Notes: generated from the letters alone by a model not told the origin. A stretch of DNA of 64,000 nt from Selaginella moellendorffii (GCF_000143415.4 NW_003314265.1:1-64000); one strand, 5' to 3'. Numbered from the stretch's first letter, positions 45,802-58,722 are shown. Made by a program: numbers and translations.

Positions 45802-48800
45802 TTACAAGACTTTAATGGACCAATCTTTGTCGATGGATACGTTTGGCAGCCTGACGGCCACAGCGTTGGATTTGAGCTTGGCTCGCAAGACCGGAGGCGC
45901 TGCCTCGATGTCGGCCTGCCTATCTTGGCCCCCCTCCTCCACAAGAGCTCGGTGTGCTGCCGGGACTTTCTTTGCATCCAGGCCCAGGATGATGATCCTC
46001 TCGACCGTGGAGAGAGTCTTGTAGCTCTTGCTGGCTGGTGAGGCCGAGGACGAGGAGAGTTTGCCTCCCGAGAAGCTAAAGCGACGGTGGATGAAAGCTC
46101 CTTTCTCAAACTCGTAGCTCTTGCCGTCGTCGATGTAGAGCTCTCCTTGTGCTTCTTGAGTAGAGTTTAGCGCGATCACCTATAAAAGTTTGTGCTTCGT
46201 GAGATTCTCGTTCAAGCGATGGAAGTAAAAGAGGATGGCTTACCAAAGTGTATGGATCATCCACCATCTGGGATGAGCTGCGCCTAAACCTGTCCTTGCG
46301 AGGAATTATCGTTCCACCCCGCTGGAATGCAGGGATGGAGTCTTGTGAGACAGCGAGCTTGTAAGTTTTGCCACCATTGAAACTTTGGCCGGTCTTTATG
46401 TCAAACCATGGCTCGGATCCTGGCAGATAGACCGTCTCCAAATTCGATCCCTGAAAACAGCAACGAAGTTGGAAAACATTTTATTTTCTTCTCAAGCAGA
46501 AGTTTACAACTTACTTCCGTGTACACGCTGCGGACGAGCAGTGCATCGCCGATAAGGAACTCGTCGTCCATTGCAAACGTCTCGGGATCGTTCGGATGCT
46601 CAAACCAAAGTGGTCGCATCACAGGAATGCCTGTTTCGTGCGCTTCCCGGAAAAGAGTGTAGTAGTAAGGGAGCAGTGCATAGCGTGTATGAATGGCTTC
46701 ACGAATCCGAGACGTGTATGGCTCCCTGCACAACAAAAAAGCAGTTTTTCATAGCCTTCTTAGGAAAAGCTAGCAAAGAACTTCATACCCAGGAATCCAT
46801 GGTTCTCTCCGCTTTGTGTCAAGGTGAGCATGAGCTCTAAAAAAGGGATAAAACGCTCCTAGCTGATACCAGCGAGTCAGTAACTCCGAACTAGGATTCC
46901 CAAAGAATCCTCCAACATCCGCCCCTGGAAGAGCATTGTCAAGGATGTCTTTGATAGAAATGTATCATACCTGTGAACGCGATTCCAGTTATCCCGAGAG
47001 ACAAAATCATAGGCACTGAAACTCTGAGCTGTTCCCAGTCTGCAGTGTTATCACCAGTCCAAATGGGACCAATCTTCTGAGTTCCGGCAAAGACAGCTCT
47101 TGACAGAACAAATGGTCTTTGGCCTTCGCGATTCCGAAGGCCTTGCGTTGTGGCCATATGGAAATAGTAACCATAAGCATTGTGAACGTCACGGTGCTCA
47201 ATGCCGTTATAGTGAAGGTTGTCTCGCGGCATGGAAACCTGGAAGCGAACGTGAATCCCTGAAGAAAAAATCGAGCAAACGTACCTCCGGCCCATTAAAC
47301 ACGGATGGCTCGTTCATGTCATTCCAAATGTGAAGAATCGACGTTGAGCCAACGTAGTTCTTCAGCGTGAACTTCTCCGCCCACCAAGCACGAATCTCCG
47401 GATTCACCAAGTCGGGGTAGGACGATGAGCCCGGCCAGCACCAGCCATCGTAGTCGCTTCCATGCGAGTTTTTCACGTAGTAGCCTTTGGACGTAGCTTC
47501 TTTGTGGAGAGCAAAGCCTTCGTCCCTCTTGATGTGTGGATCCACTATCGCCACCATATGCCGACCTTTAGCCTCGAGCTTAGCTTGCATCTCCTTTGGA
47601 GTGGGAAAAGTGATCGGATCCCAAGTGAAGTAGCGCTTGCCATCGGTGTGCTCGATATCCAGCCAGATGACATCATACGGGATATCATACTCGTCAAACT
47701 TCGCATCAACCTGAGCAACATCAGCTTCGTCCTTGTAGTTCCAGCGGCACTGATGATATCCGATGGAGAAAAATGGTGGCATCGCTGTTGTTCCAGTGAC
47801 ACCGGTGTACTGCTGCACCACGTCCTTGGGTCCAGGACCAACGAAAACGAAAGCGTCCACGATCCCAGCCTCCGCAAACCAATGAGTGTCGATGCCTTGC
47901 TTGGACTCCTCCCCGGCGGCACCGTCCCAGCCTGGTGATAAAACGTCGATGAGCATCTCCGCCGCGTTGAGCCAGAAGAACCCCGAGGTCCTCTTGGAGC
48001 CGTGAGAGAGCATAAACGGGATGGATCCATACAACCCGAATGGCGACTCGGCGAGGTACTCGAACACGTCCAGGTTGAAGAGTCGATAAGGCTCCGAGTG
48101 TTCTTCCGTCCCTCTCGTCGGCTTCAAGGCCAAGCTCGTTGCTCGCTCTGGAATCCCGTAGACGTGCTCGGCACCGTGGAAAGAAACGTCGAAGCCGATG
48201 GATTGAGGTCCATATGGCCTCGAGTCAGTGTGGCTTCGGAAGTGTTCCTCCCAGTTCTCGCCTTCTTGCTTCTCCCGGCGCTGCTCGAAGTGAAACAAGC
48301 CTTTGCCGTTGACGGACACAAGCTTTTCCTGTCCTCTGGTGACATACACCTGGAACGGCTCGTGTTGCAACACGACTTCATGACCGGAAGAAAGGTAGAA
48401 CGTTGAGAGTCCATCTTTCGCTGTGATCCGCTGGAGCCACAGCCGCTTCTTCTCCAAACCGTCCACAAGAACGTCGGGGACTTCGAAACGCTTCTTGCCT
48501 CCGGGGACGTTCTCTTGGTCGACTTTGATCCGCAGCACACCACCTTGATACACCATGAGCTTGAGCACCAAGTTGTCTGACCCGGTGGAATTCTCGGGGA
48601 TTAGCCGTGCTTGCACGAATCCATCCACAACTTCGGCGGGCGAGGCTCGGAATCCAGAGCTCCCGGGTTTGCGAGCGCGAGAGTCCTTGCAAAAGGGAGT
48701 CTGCTGGCACTTTCGAAACTCCTCGCTCTTAAAGCATGTCACCGTGTTGAGAGCAAGGAACACGAACACCACCGAGGCTGCGAATGCGAAGCTTCTTGCC

Positions 48801-48802
48801 AT
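45802..48802 (-). CDS. Glucosidase II alpha subunit (GH31), ER
   Basis: Removes the two inner alpha-1,3-glucoses from N-glycans in the ER lumen, working with a beta subunit; Arabidopsis counterpart RSW3/PSL5. Six exons: 48802-47285, 47238-46971, 46924-46789, 46725-46515, 46450-46244, 46179-45802; 905 residues, normal for the family. Signal peptide at 1-23 (hydrophobic V-F-V-F-L-A-L core). GH31 hallmarks: [36 protein letters not shown], and the catalytic [10 protein letters not shown] (nucleophile Asp about 495). The second conserved region follows: HNAYGYYFH, and [11 protein letters not shown] with the acid/base Asp. RPLWFEHP and the C-terminal beta domain complete it. No ER-retention tetrapeptide, as expected because the beta subunit carries it. 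A lysosomal or cell-wall alpha-glucosidase is less likely: the [11 protein letters not shown] form is that of the ER enzyme. Confidence 0.95.
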
Positions 48803-49338
48803 CTTTTACAAGCCTGCAAGGAAAACGTATGAAAAATGTAAGCCAAGAGCAAAGAAAAAACTAGAAAAACAATCTAAGATCAAAGAGAGACTCCCAGGAA
48901 CAATTGCTTCCCATCAAGCCAGCGCTAAGAAAAATCTCCCAAGAACAGCCCCAGCAATGCAAAACTCCAGACACCAAAAAGCCATACCAGGATCGGCCAG
49001 GAGGAAGAATGCGCCGATTAAAAACCCTCTAAAACCCCTATGACCGAGCAAAATACTCACAGAGATCGATGGAGCACTCACAGCGGTGTTGCGCGATCAG
49101 GCCAGCATCCCTATCGATCGATCGCCGGCGTCGTCGCGTCCAGGGCTGGATCGGGCGAGGAGAATATACCCTTTTACATAAAAGCATGGCCCTAGCCCTA
49201 AGCTATGGCGGATCTCTTTAGGTAGAGCGCGATCCAATTGAGCTTGTTCTTGGGAGAATTCGCGCGAGCATGGCCGGAGTCGATCTACATTCAAGACGAG
49301 AGGTATGATCCGATGAAATTAGCGGCGCTTCTAGATTC
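48803..49338. promoter_or_regulatory. Divergent promoter region between glucosidase II and the ATXR7-like gene
   Basis: 536 bp between divergent start codons, bearing both promoters. Repeated CGATCGATCG-type sequences lie near 49112-49125. The half next to glucosidase II is A-rich and probably its 5' UTR, or contains a UTR intron (an AG/GTAAGC-like pair is not clear). Confidence 0.4.
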
Positions 49339-52300
49339 ATGGACAAGGCAAGGAAGAAGAAAGGGCAGGACAAGCGGGATGTGACGCAAAACAGGAAATC
49401 TAGAGGCCGAGAGGAAGACGATGGTGCCGCTGGCGCGCAGAGAAGCTCCGCGCCTGAGATCGCGAAATCGAGGCTATCCAGTTGCTTTTCCAGGTCTGGG
49501 GGTTCGTCTAAGCCCGACGCTGCCAGTCGCGGGATTGAAATTTCGGTGAATAGCAGCAGTGGCAATTGCGCTGCTGCTCCTCCTGGAGAAGAAGATCTGC
49601 CACCTGGTTTTAGAGAGACGACTGCCAGTCCGGTTGGTGTCAATCCTGCTCAAAGTCTCTCCGGGGGTTTTACGAGGAGATTGACAGAAGAAGAAAAGGA
49701 GAAGTTTAGGAAGGAAAATAGGTGCTACACTTGTGGTGAAGAGGGACATACGTACTTTCGCTGCCCCAAAGGAGAGAAACGTTTGCATGCTATCCAGGCA
49801 GAGAAGAACGCAAGATCCAACTACAAAGTAAGCTTCCTCTCTGTTTTTTTTTTCCTTTCCTTTCTATCTTCTGTGTGGCTCACAAAGTTCTGTGTATTTC
49901 CTTTCTTCAGCTCTGGCGTGATCCTTATTGGTCCTATAAATCTCAAAGTGGAGAAATGCAGGGTCCTTTCTCGCTGCTGACGCTTGCTAGCAAGCTTCAC
50001 GATGGTTACGTAAATGGATGGTGCGAGGTAAAATCCAACACTATTCTCTAAGCTGGCTAACTTCTTTCCTGTTGTTTATGAAGGTCATGCATGTGCATGT
50101 CCAAATCGCATGCTTTGCTCTCGGCAATCTTTTGGAACTAGCCGACCAGCAAGCTCTCGGAGATTTGATTCAAGCCAAGGTAGCCATGCAGGATTCGACA
50201 CCGGACGATAATCCATCGTTGAGCCACGTCCAAACCAATCTGTATTTGGATGTCGTCGATGAAATTGTCGATGATCTCGTGGACGCGTGCTTGAGTTCCA
50301 GGCGGAAGCGGGGAAGATCTTTACAAAACGACAGCTATCCAGCCACTGGATCTGTCAAGGCTGAGGCCAGTGCTCCTGTGGCATCACATCCGGAACCAAC
50401 AGCTCATAAACCAGATTGTGACAAGGTTAGCGTTCTATAGTACGACGTTTTATCTCGTCCAACATTTTATTGTTGCAGGAGCCAGTATTTGAGCAAGCAC
50501 AAGAGGAAGTTCGGCAAACAACAAGAGCCGAGATCCTAACGCTGGAGAGTATACAAAAAAGGCTTCATACAACTGTTGTCGAGGCAGCTAAACGAACGAT
50601 ACTAGATGCTGCCGTCGGACAGTATTTAAATGGGTGGATCTTGCAGCAGGAGAGTCGGAAAAAATCCCAGATTGAGCAAGAAGCTCTTTGTCAGAAATTG
50701 GTTAGTTTTTTTCTTCGCAATTGGCAACTAACTGGAGTTTCTTTTCAGGATGATGCACCTACTGAGTGCGATGTTGATAAAATGGCCTGTGATCAGCCCA
50801 TACTTCCACGAAAGTCGCATAAGCAAGAAGACGGGAAGCGACGAAATAAAGCGACGAAGCGTGCACCAAGTACGGGCATCGAAGAAAATGGAGCAACCGT
50901 AAGAGAAGAAGCTGCAGATGAACGTGTTCCACGAAAACGCCTCAAGAAGCGGAAGGAGCTGGAACAAACTCCATCTGTGGAGAACAAGGAACAGGGAAAA
51001 CTCCAAAATAGCGAAATGCAAGATGCTGTCGCCGCCGACTATCAGTCTCAGTCCTCGCTTCTTGAGACACATCCAGCGGCCGACATGTCAAATAAGGAAG
51101 AGGGGTCTCCAGAAGTGAACGTGGTGAAAGCTGGAAAGCAAGTGGTGAAGAAAAAACGTAAGTCACACAAGGATAACGACGGGGGACGACGAAAGAAATC
51201 GAAGAAGCGTGTGGCGTCGGGCGTGGTGGCGGGGGAAGATAGTGGAGCGGCTTTACGTGACGAAGTAGCCCTGGAACGTATTCCACGGAAACGTTTGAAG
51301 AAGCTGGAACAGGTTCTTGAATCGCATATGATGGAGAGAACCGAAAAGAAAGAAGAAAGTCCACAAGAGCATGGAGGAGAAATGCTAGCAGAGGAAACAA
51401 TCGAACAGGATCACGAGGAAACAACAACTGAACAAGATCAGGAGAACAAGGTTCCGGAGCTTTTCTCTGATAAACCATCAAGCACAGTGATAGTCGTCGA
51501 GGAGGAGAAAGGACAAGACGAGACTGGAGAAGCAGCGCCGCTGATCGAACTCGATGAAGACACTTTTCAGCGTAAAGTTTTGGAGGCTGCTGAACTTAGT
51601 GCGAAGTACAGAGATCTGGACATGACGATCAGCGTAGAGGGTGATGCAAAAAAAGCAGATCCTTTGGCTTCAGTAAGCTGTGCGAGGTGCTACGGGCTGA
51701 GCGGATGGCAATGGCGGGAATGGCCTGGTAAGGCAAGACATCCTACCAAAACAGCTGCTGTTCAACAACATCATCATCCACAACCACAACAGCTCCGCCA
51801 CCATCAACATGAGAATAGAAAGACAGCAGCATCCTCTCAAGTCCAACGGAGCAGAAGAAACAGAGTGGAAAACCGATTGCTGGGAACACATTTTAAGGTG
51901 CATTACTGGTTTTCGAGACGTATGCTAAAGCTTGTTCTCTTCTCTTCATGCAGGCCCGCACGAAGAGTTTGAAGTTTCAGCGCAGCAAGATACATTCCTG
52001 GGGCGTCATTGCGCTTCAGTCTATAGAGCCTGAAGATTTTGTCATCGAGTACATTGGCGAGCTGGTTCGTTCGAAAGTGAGTATGATCTTTGCTTGTTTG
52101 GAGGCGAACTACTGCCGATGATTCTTTAGGTGGCGGACTTGCGTGAGCGTCGATACGAAAAGATGGGAATCGATAGCAGTTACTTGTTTAGAGTAGACGC
52201 GGAGAACGTCGTAAGTGTCACAGTTCTGTGTTTTCTTCTGACGCATTTTTTCCGTTAGGTGGATGCGACCAAACACGGGGGCCTCGCGAGATTTATCAAT

Positions 52301-52600
52301 CACTCTTGTGACGCACGTATCCTCGTTGCCAATTTGTCTGTCCTAACACCTTCCTTTTTCTCTTCCAGCCGAATTGCTACACGAAGATTCTAACTGTCGA
52401 AGGACAGAAGAGAATTTTCATTTATTCCAAGAAGCATATTAAGGTTGGAGAGGAGCTCACGTACGACTACAAGTTCCCGTTCGAGGAACAAAAGATTCCA
52501 TGCCTTTGTGGCGCTGAAAGGTAAGAGCAGCACTCTCAAAGTTTGGCTCTCTCTCTCAGCTTTGGGCTGTGTTTGCAGGTGTCGGCTTTATCTTAACTAA
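49339..52600 (+). CDS. ATXR7/SDG25-like SET1-type histone H3 lysine-4 methyltransferase
   Basis: Chromatin enzyme expected to methylate H3K4. Ten exons: 49339-49827, 49911-50027, 50084-50425, 50479-50700, 50749-51897, 51954-52076, 52130-52210, 52259-52312, 52369-52520, 52579-52600; 916 residues. A CCHC zinc knuckle (C-x2-C-x4-H-x4-C, about 129-142) comes first. A GYF-like domain (about 164-202; [20 protein letters not shown]) follows, then a lysine/glutamate-rich low-complexity region and a CARC...GWQWREW segment. The C-terminal SET has [29 protein letters not shown] and YDYKFP, with post-SET cysteines ending RLYLN-stop. The pre-terminal arrangement and RSKIH motif match plant ATXR7 and yeast SET1 C-termini. 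Exon 8/9 uses a GC donor (GAC|GCACGT), forced by the frame of DPNC. An in-frame 48-nt intron (50701-50748) is removed. Confidence 0.93.
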
Positions 52601-53360
52601 GCGCTCCCGTGCTTGTCTGGCGATAGCTTGTTCTATTGCAGCTCCAGACTCCTCAGGTACATGGATTAAAGGATTTGCCAAAACATCTAGGCTTGTAAGC
52701 TGGATTTATTTTCATATATTAAAAAGCCCAGAGTTTTGCGGTGATGAAAAGCTTTCGCGTTTTGTGTTTTTGCAGAGTCTGGAAGTGCGGCCCCAAAAAG
52801 TCGTTCCAAAGGACCGATTTGGTACGGCTGAAATTCTCGTTGTCTGCCTCACTCTAATTTTTATCAATCAGGTTCCAGGCGTAAAACAGAAAAGCATCCA
52901 TCTCCTTTAGAGGCGCTTGTTTTATATATGGATGTAAGTTCGTTCCTTCAGTTTGATAATATCTCTAACACATTGCAATTCCAGAAAAGTTCCATGTTGA
53001 AGAACATTCGAAAGGCCTGAAAATTCTATTTTATTTCCCCATTAGCAATTGCTTACAAAATTAATAATGCCAAAGCTTTTATTACTAGAAGCTTTTTTAT
53101 TGCAAAGCTTTAGAGAAAATTTAATATAATAAACCTCTAAACTCTTCATGTAAAAGAGTGATAAGATGTTAAGATGACTCACACTATAGTTATAACTATA
53201 AAACAATAATAAAACTTATGAATATATAAATATATATTCACAAGTTTTAAAGCATTAAATACCTCCTAATAGAAGAACTTTTAAAATAATAGGTTAAATG
53301 TAAGCAATAAAAATATATATAAATATAAAAAAATATATAAAATAAATTGTTACACCTAGC

Positions 53361-53660
53361 AACACTTGGTTTGCCTAATAGTAGTGTTATTTTTACTTGT
53401 TCATCCAATTGATCAAATAAATTTTATAATTATAAGCATGTTTCTAATTTATAAATACAAGATTAATCTTATTGCATATCAACCATTAGATGATAGAATA
53501 AAAAAAAATACTAGAAAGAGTTTAAGAAAGTTTATAAATTATAAACATGTTTATAAAGTATAAATACAAGATTAATCTAAATGAATAACAACTGTTAGAT
53601 GGTAGAATATCTTAGAATATCCAAGTATATTCTAGGTATATCCATTATCATCCCAGCACC
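53361..53660 (+). repeat. AT-rich dispersed repeat, copy A
   Basis: About 300 bp, matched in the same orientation by 55365-55660. Each copy itself contains two related sub-units (an AAATACAAGATTAATCT core followed by a CAACCATTAGATG-like or CAACTGTTAGATGG-like end). It ends in CATCCCAGC. No coding potential. Confidence 0.75.
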
Positions 53661-55364
53661 AAGTTTGCTAAAAAAACGAAAAATAATTCAAAAAATAGTA
53701 TATAAGAGTTTAAATTATAAAAAAAGTTTTTAAACAAAAGTATATCTTTTTTATAATTATTTAAAAATATTGGGATACTTGGGTTAAGTATTTTTGAGTT
53801 TGAGTAATACTAAACTGAGTAATCTTTCGGGAAGTCCAAATTAAAAAGTTTACACTAAATTTTTATTAATATAGTCATCAAGCCTATTTAAAGTGTTCTT
53901 TAATTAAATAGTTTTATGAAATAAATTTTGAAATACATTTGTAAAACTTAAATCCTCTTTCTTTATTTTTACCAAAGTTATCCTCATTTGATAGTACTGA
54001 TTTGCCATCTAATAAACCATAAAATTCAGGAATTATAATATATAAATCAAACCAAAATTAGTGCAAAATAATATAATTAAACTATATTCCACAAGGAAAG
54101 ATAAATTTTTTGGCCTTAAAAAAAATCTACTATACAAAATTTTTAATATTTATTCTATTATATTGCCATATGTTATAATTTATATTTAAATCACAAATTT
54201 CACGAATTTCAGAAAGTTAATAATTGAAATTTTAGAGAATGGATATTAAACACAATCTCATATTTAATACACTATAAATTTTGCCCACTTTAAAGGTTTT
54301 CTAAATTTATCTTTCATTTTAAATTTGATATAAATTTATAGCTTAGGTAGAAATTGAAAAAACAACCAATAATACAGACCTTTTGCCATCGTGACAATAA
54401 AAAAAAAATATCTAAAAGAACTAGTTAATAAATAATTTTAAATACCTGAAGTTACATTTGCAACACTGCTCCCCCCCTTAGGGAGGATCGACATTTTGTT
54501 GATGTATATTTGAATCTAAACCATCGGCAAGGAAATAACTCTAAAAAAAATTTATGATCATATTATATAAGAAATTTACCAACTTAAGTTAAAGTAACTT
54601 TTTTTTCTATTTAATTAACCCATTTCCATTTTTTTACTTAGAGTTTTCCTTCCTTCACTTCATTTTATACCACTTTTTTTTTCCTTCTTTGCTTTATCTT
54701 TTTTATAGGTAGATGGATGAGTTAGAGTTAGTTAGTTCACTTAGAGTTTAAAAGCACAAAGTTAGATTGGATTTGAGATTTCAAAACTTTGGAATTAATA
54801 AAAATATTATAATTTTTTATGGTATGAAAAAAATGGAGTCTATAATTTTTAGTGGCATGAAAAAGTGGCATGATGAGGTTATTAAAGAGGCACTTGAAAT
54901 AGAAAAAGAATTAAAGAAATAAGAAGGGATTAAAATTTTGAGAGAGTGATGTTGATATAAATGTAAAAATTTGCTTAGGATGAGATAAAAATAGAGGATG
55001 AAATATATTTTGTGATGGTTTTTCTATAATATTTTGAATTAAAATGAAATGAACTAAGAAATTGGCATTAATTTTAATCACTTTTAATGAACAAAATTCT
55101 ATTAATTATTTCGCCAAGCTAAAGGGCAATTCCATATGTCTATGTGTCCTTTAAAGAAAAATTTTCTAAAGAGGTAATTTTTAAGTTTTTATTCTATGCA
55201 CCCACTAGTGATATATGGAGAAATTTGCACCATTTAGTATTTAGTGTTCCCCGAAAATGTCTTATAATGTTTGGAATTTAGTAAAACAAATTAAATAATT
55301 ACTTTTAGACAATAAAAATAATTTAGATGATCTTACAAAAAATTTGCGATGCGTTGCATGTAGT

Positions 55365-55660
55365 AATGTTTGGTTTGCTTAATAGTAGTTTTATTCCTTA
55401 TTATTAATCTAATTGATCAAATAAAAATTTGTAATTATAAACATGTTTATATTTCATAAAAACAAGATTAATCTTATTGCATATCAACCATAAGATGGTA
55501 AAATAAAAAAGAATATAATAGAAAGTGTTTAAGAAAGTTTAAATAAATATATTCATAAATTATAAATACAAAATTAATCTAAATGAATAACAACCATTAA
55601 ATAATAAAATACCATATCTAAGCATGTTCTAAATGTATTTACTACCATCCCAGCCCTAAA
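55365..55660 (+). repeat. AT-rich dispersed repeat, copy B
   Basis: Matches copy A over its whole length with scattered substitutions and small indels; the shared start is TGGTTTGC and the shared end CATCCCAGC. The two direct copies are about 1.7 kb apart, so they could be the LTRs of a non-coding (LARD-like) element or two independent insertions. Confidence 0.75.
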
Positions 55661-55889
55661 GTAAACCTAAATTTTGGAATCATTTGCACTCAGAATTTTG
55701 ATGAAAACTCAATATTAATATTATTAATATTATTAATGCTTAAAACAGAACTTTGAAAACCCAAGATCTCGGCCGTTCGTTGTAGATGCCCAATATTTCT
55801 TTTGTGATTTTAGGGCTTGTGAGGGGTGGGGAGCGCGGGTCTCTCAGCTGGCGGATTGACGCATTCGCTGTTTTCGATCGCCATCGGCA

Positions 55890-58722
55890 ATGCACGACAA
55901 TGTGCTGCTCCATCTCTCCTCCAATTCCAACCATTCAGACTCGCTGCCGTCCAAGCTCGCCAAGCTCGAAGCCAGGATGGCTGGGAAATCTATCCCCGCC
56001 GCCAAGCCCCTTCCCGACGCTTCTCCCTCTTCCACAGACTCGGACGAAGATGTAAGTCTAGGCCACTAGACAGAATCTCAACTCCCTGTTTTCTTCTTTT
56101 CCATTATATGCCACAGAACGCTGGAGACTTTATGATCCAAGCCAGCGCCAGCTCACAGAAGAGAAAGACATTTCAAATGGACGAGTCGCGAGAAGTAAGC
56201 GAATGGACAGTCACGTATACATTCTCGCTAAGTTTTTTTTTTTTTTCTCCAGGAGGAAAAGCTGGATCACGAAGGCAGGACAACAAAGAGCAGCCGAGGA
56301 ATGGGCCAACGAGGCCGGGGTGGAAAAGCAAAAGAGGCCAAGCGTCCTCACTCACCACCTTCTGCAAAGGTAGATTTTTCTTTTCTATTCAGTTTGAGCG
56401 TCTTGTATCGTTTCCTGAAGGTTGACAACGGGAATGGTGCGGAACACAAGGTCAGTGTTGCTCTCGTGGGGCTTTGTTTTTCTCTCTAATAACTCTTCTA
56501 TCTTATTGTTTCTCAGAGGTTTTCGGAGGACGAGCGACTTAAGGTACGTTTTTATATTTGATACGTTCGTGAGGTATTTCTTTTTCCTGGCAAATTTCAG
56601 GTTTTCCTGAGAGATGTCTTGTGGAGTAAATTTTCTACAGAGGATCATTGGATAATCTGTTGGTAGCAGGAAGACCTGATGACATTGAATGCGAGGTGTG
56701 CGGGGCTTGGTGAGGAGCTTGACAAAGCTAGATCAGAAGCTTGCCAATACCAGAGAACCTGCCAGCAGCTAGAGAAGGTGATATGCTGTGTCTTTTGGCA
56801 ATTTCGGACTTCATTCTTGAAATGTTCTCAGGAAATAAACGACATGAAGGAAGTACAGCTCGAGAAGGAGCGAAAGGTAGACATGAACGTTGTTGCCTTT
56901 TGCTGACTCGTGTGTGGTCACAGCGATTGAAGGTCGTGTCTGATCTACTGATAGCAGTTGCAAAAGGTGAGAGGCAGGAAGCAAGATTAAGGGTCCGTCA
57001 GGATTCAGTCCGGCTTGGAAACGTGGGAGTCATGCGGTAAGTGACTCTATGAAAGTATGATATTGTATCCATAGGCTTGCATCTGGCAGGGCAGGCACCT
57101 TACTGTCTGAGGTTTGGGAAGATGGACAAGCATTGAAAGACATTCAAGCTCGTCTGGTAAACTCAAAAGTTTTCTGTGCCAGCGCGTTATATTTTTTCTA
57201 TGCAGAAATCGCTCTTGGAACAAAAAGATGCTATTGAGAAACAAAGAAAGCTTCTAAAGAAAAAACAAAACGGTATTGGTTTCGGCTACTTTCCGCAAAG
57301 CATATTTCTTATAAAAATTCATGCAGATAAAACAGATGCTTCGGAAAGTGATCAGGGACTTGCCGAAGAAGAATGTATAGCAACGGAAGAGATGTACAGG
57401 GCGCGGATTTTTTCGATTAAAAGGGTTTGTGAATGTTTCACTTTGGGGGATTACTGACTACTCTTGTACAGGAGGAGGAGAACACACTGCGAGATCGCGA
57501 GCGCTATGAGCTAGAAAAAGCCTGTTTCATTCGCGAGCTCAAAAGAATCAGGGACGAAGATGGATCGCGTTTCAATCACTTTCCAATCCTCAACAAACGT
57601 TACGCGTTGCTGAATCTCCTGGGAAAAGGCGGCTTCAGCGAAGTATACAAGGTAAGCCCCACTCAGCTGGGATCAACTTCCTTTCCAGAAAAGTGATGTT
57701 TGTCGCGCTTGTTAGGCTTACGATATGGTGGAATACAGATATGTGGCCTGCAAGCTGCACGGTCTTAACGTCCAATGGAGCGAAGAAAAGAAGCAAAACT
57801 ACATCCGTCACGCCATCCGAGAGTACAACATCCACAAGAGCTTGGTGCACTCTCACATTGTGAGGTTGTGGGACATTTTCGAGATCGACCACAATACTTT
57901 CTGTACCGTGCTACAATACTGCGGAGGTTTGTCTACGCTTTTCTTTTGCATCAGACTTACTCGTGGTTTGCAGGCAAAGATCTGGATGCCGTCTTAAAAT
58001 CGACGTCAGTGCTTCCGGAAAGAGAAGCTCGGAGCATCATGGTCCAGATCTTCTCCGGCCTCGTATACTTGAACAGAAGATCGCAGCGCGTCATCCACTA
58101 CGATCTCAAGCCTGGGAACGTCCTCTTTGACGAAGCTGGCGCGGCCAAACTCACAGACTTCGGACTAAGCAAAATAGTGGAAGACGAGGTTGGCTCGCAG
58201 GGAATGGAACTCACGTCTCAGGGCGCAGGGACATACTGGTAAAACTTTCCTTCCATCGTCGAAACAATACAAGCTAGAGAGCCATGACTTTGTTACAGGT
58301 ATCTTCCGCCCGAGTGTTTTGATGTGAACAAGACACCACTTATATCGTCAAAGGTGCGTTGTTCTCTCTTTTATTTCTTCAGTGGATAGATATTGAAACT
58401 ACTGCGTCCAGGTTGATGTGTGGTCGGCCGGAGTGCTCTTCTATCAAATGCTATTTGGGAAGAGGCCGTTCGGGCATGACCAAAGCCAGGAGAGGATTCT
58501 ACGCGAGGATACAATCACCAAGGCGAGGAAAGTGGAGTTTCCAACGCGTCCTAGTGTCTCCGCTGATGCCAAGGTAATGCGCTTCGTTTCCACTGGCGCT
58601 CCATTCTATTTCTTGTGCAGGACTTTATCCGGAGGTGCCTATCATACGATCAAATGGACAGGCCTGATGTCTTGACCGCAGCACAAGATCCTTACTTGTC
58701 CTATGTCAAACGCAAACCTTGA
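55890..58722 (+). CDS. TSL: TOUSLED-like serine/threonine kinase (TLK)
   Basis: Nuclear kinase acting on the histone chaperone ASF1 during DNA replication and chromatin assembly. Seventeen exons: 55890-56051, 56117-56194, 56253-56369, 56421-56450, 56517-56543, 56670-56777, 56832-56876, 56924-57036, 57075-57156, 57206-57272, 57327-57424, 57472-57651, 57716-57926, 57974-58238, 58299-58353, 58412-58573, 58621-58722; 633 residues. The N-terminus is low-complexity with the TSL-like [12 protein letters not shown] and a basic nuclear-localisation-like cluster, then a coiled coil for self-association (about 130-310). Kinase domain: [11 protein letters not shown] (about 360), VACK lysine (about 382), HYDLKPGN catalytic loop (HYD, not HRD, as in all TLKs), [34 protein letters not shown]. 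The exons of 30, 27 and 45 nt each keep phase 0. Start at 55890 gives the Arabidopsis-like N-terminus. Stop 84 bp from that of LpxB. Confidence 0.95.

Larger units (their letters stand above)
52601..55889. other. AT-rich intergenic tract with a duplicated repeat
   Basis: The first 400 bp are moderate in GC and probably the ATXR7-like 3' UTR. The rest is very AT-rich, with no gene except two copies of a 300-bp repeat listed separately. The final 150 bp rise in GC towards TOUSLED-like kinase and act as its promoter/5' UTR (GCGGGTCTC...). Confidence 0.5.

Noticed and set aside
45165-46109. 314-codon minus-strand frame across the SRP72/glucosidase II junction
   Set aside because: Antisense to the SRP72 C-terminal region. 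Its low-complexity composition mirrors the CAG repeats, and the glucosidase II part is in another frame.
52569-52910. Plus-strand frame after the ATXR7-like stop
   Set aside because: Lies in the probable 3' UTR; no motif. The SET protein ends naturally after the post-SET cysteines.
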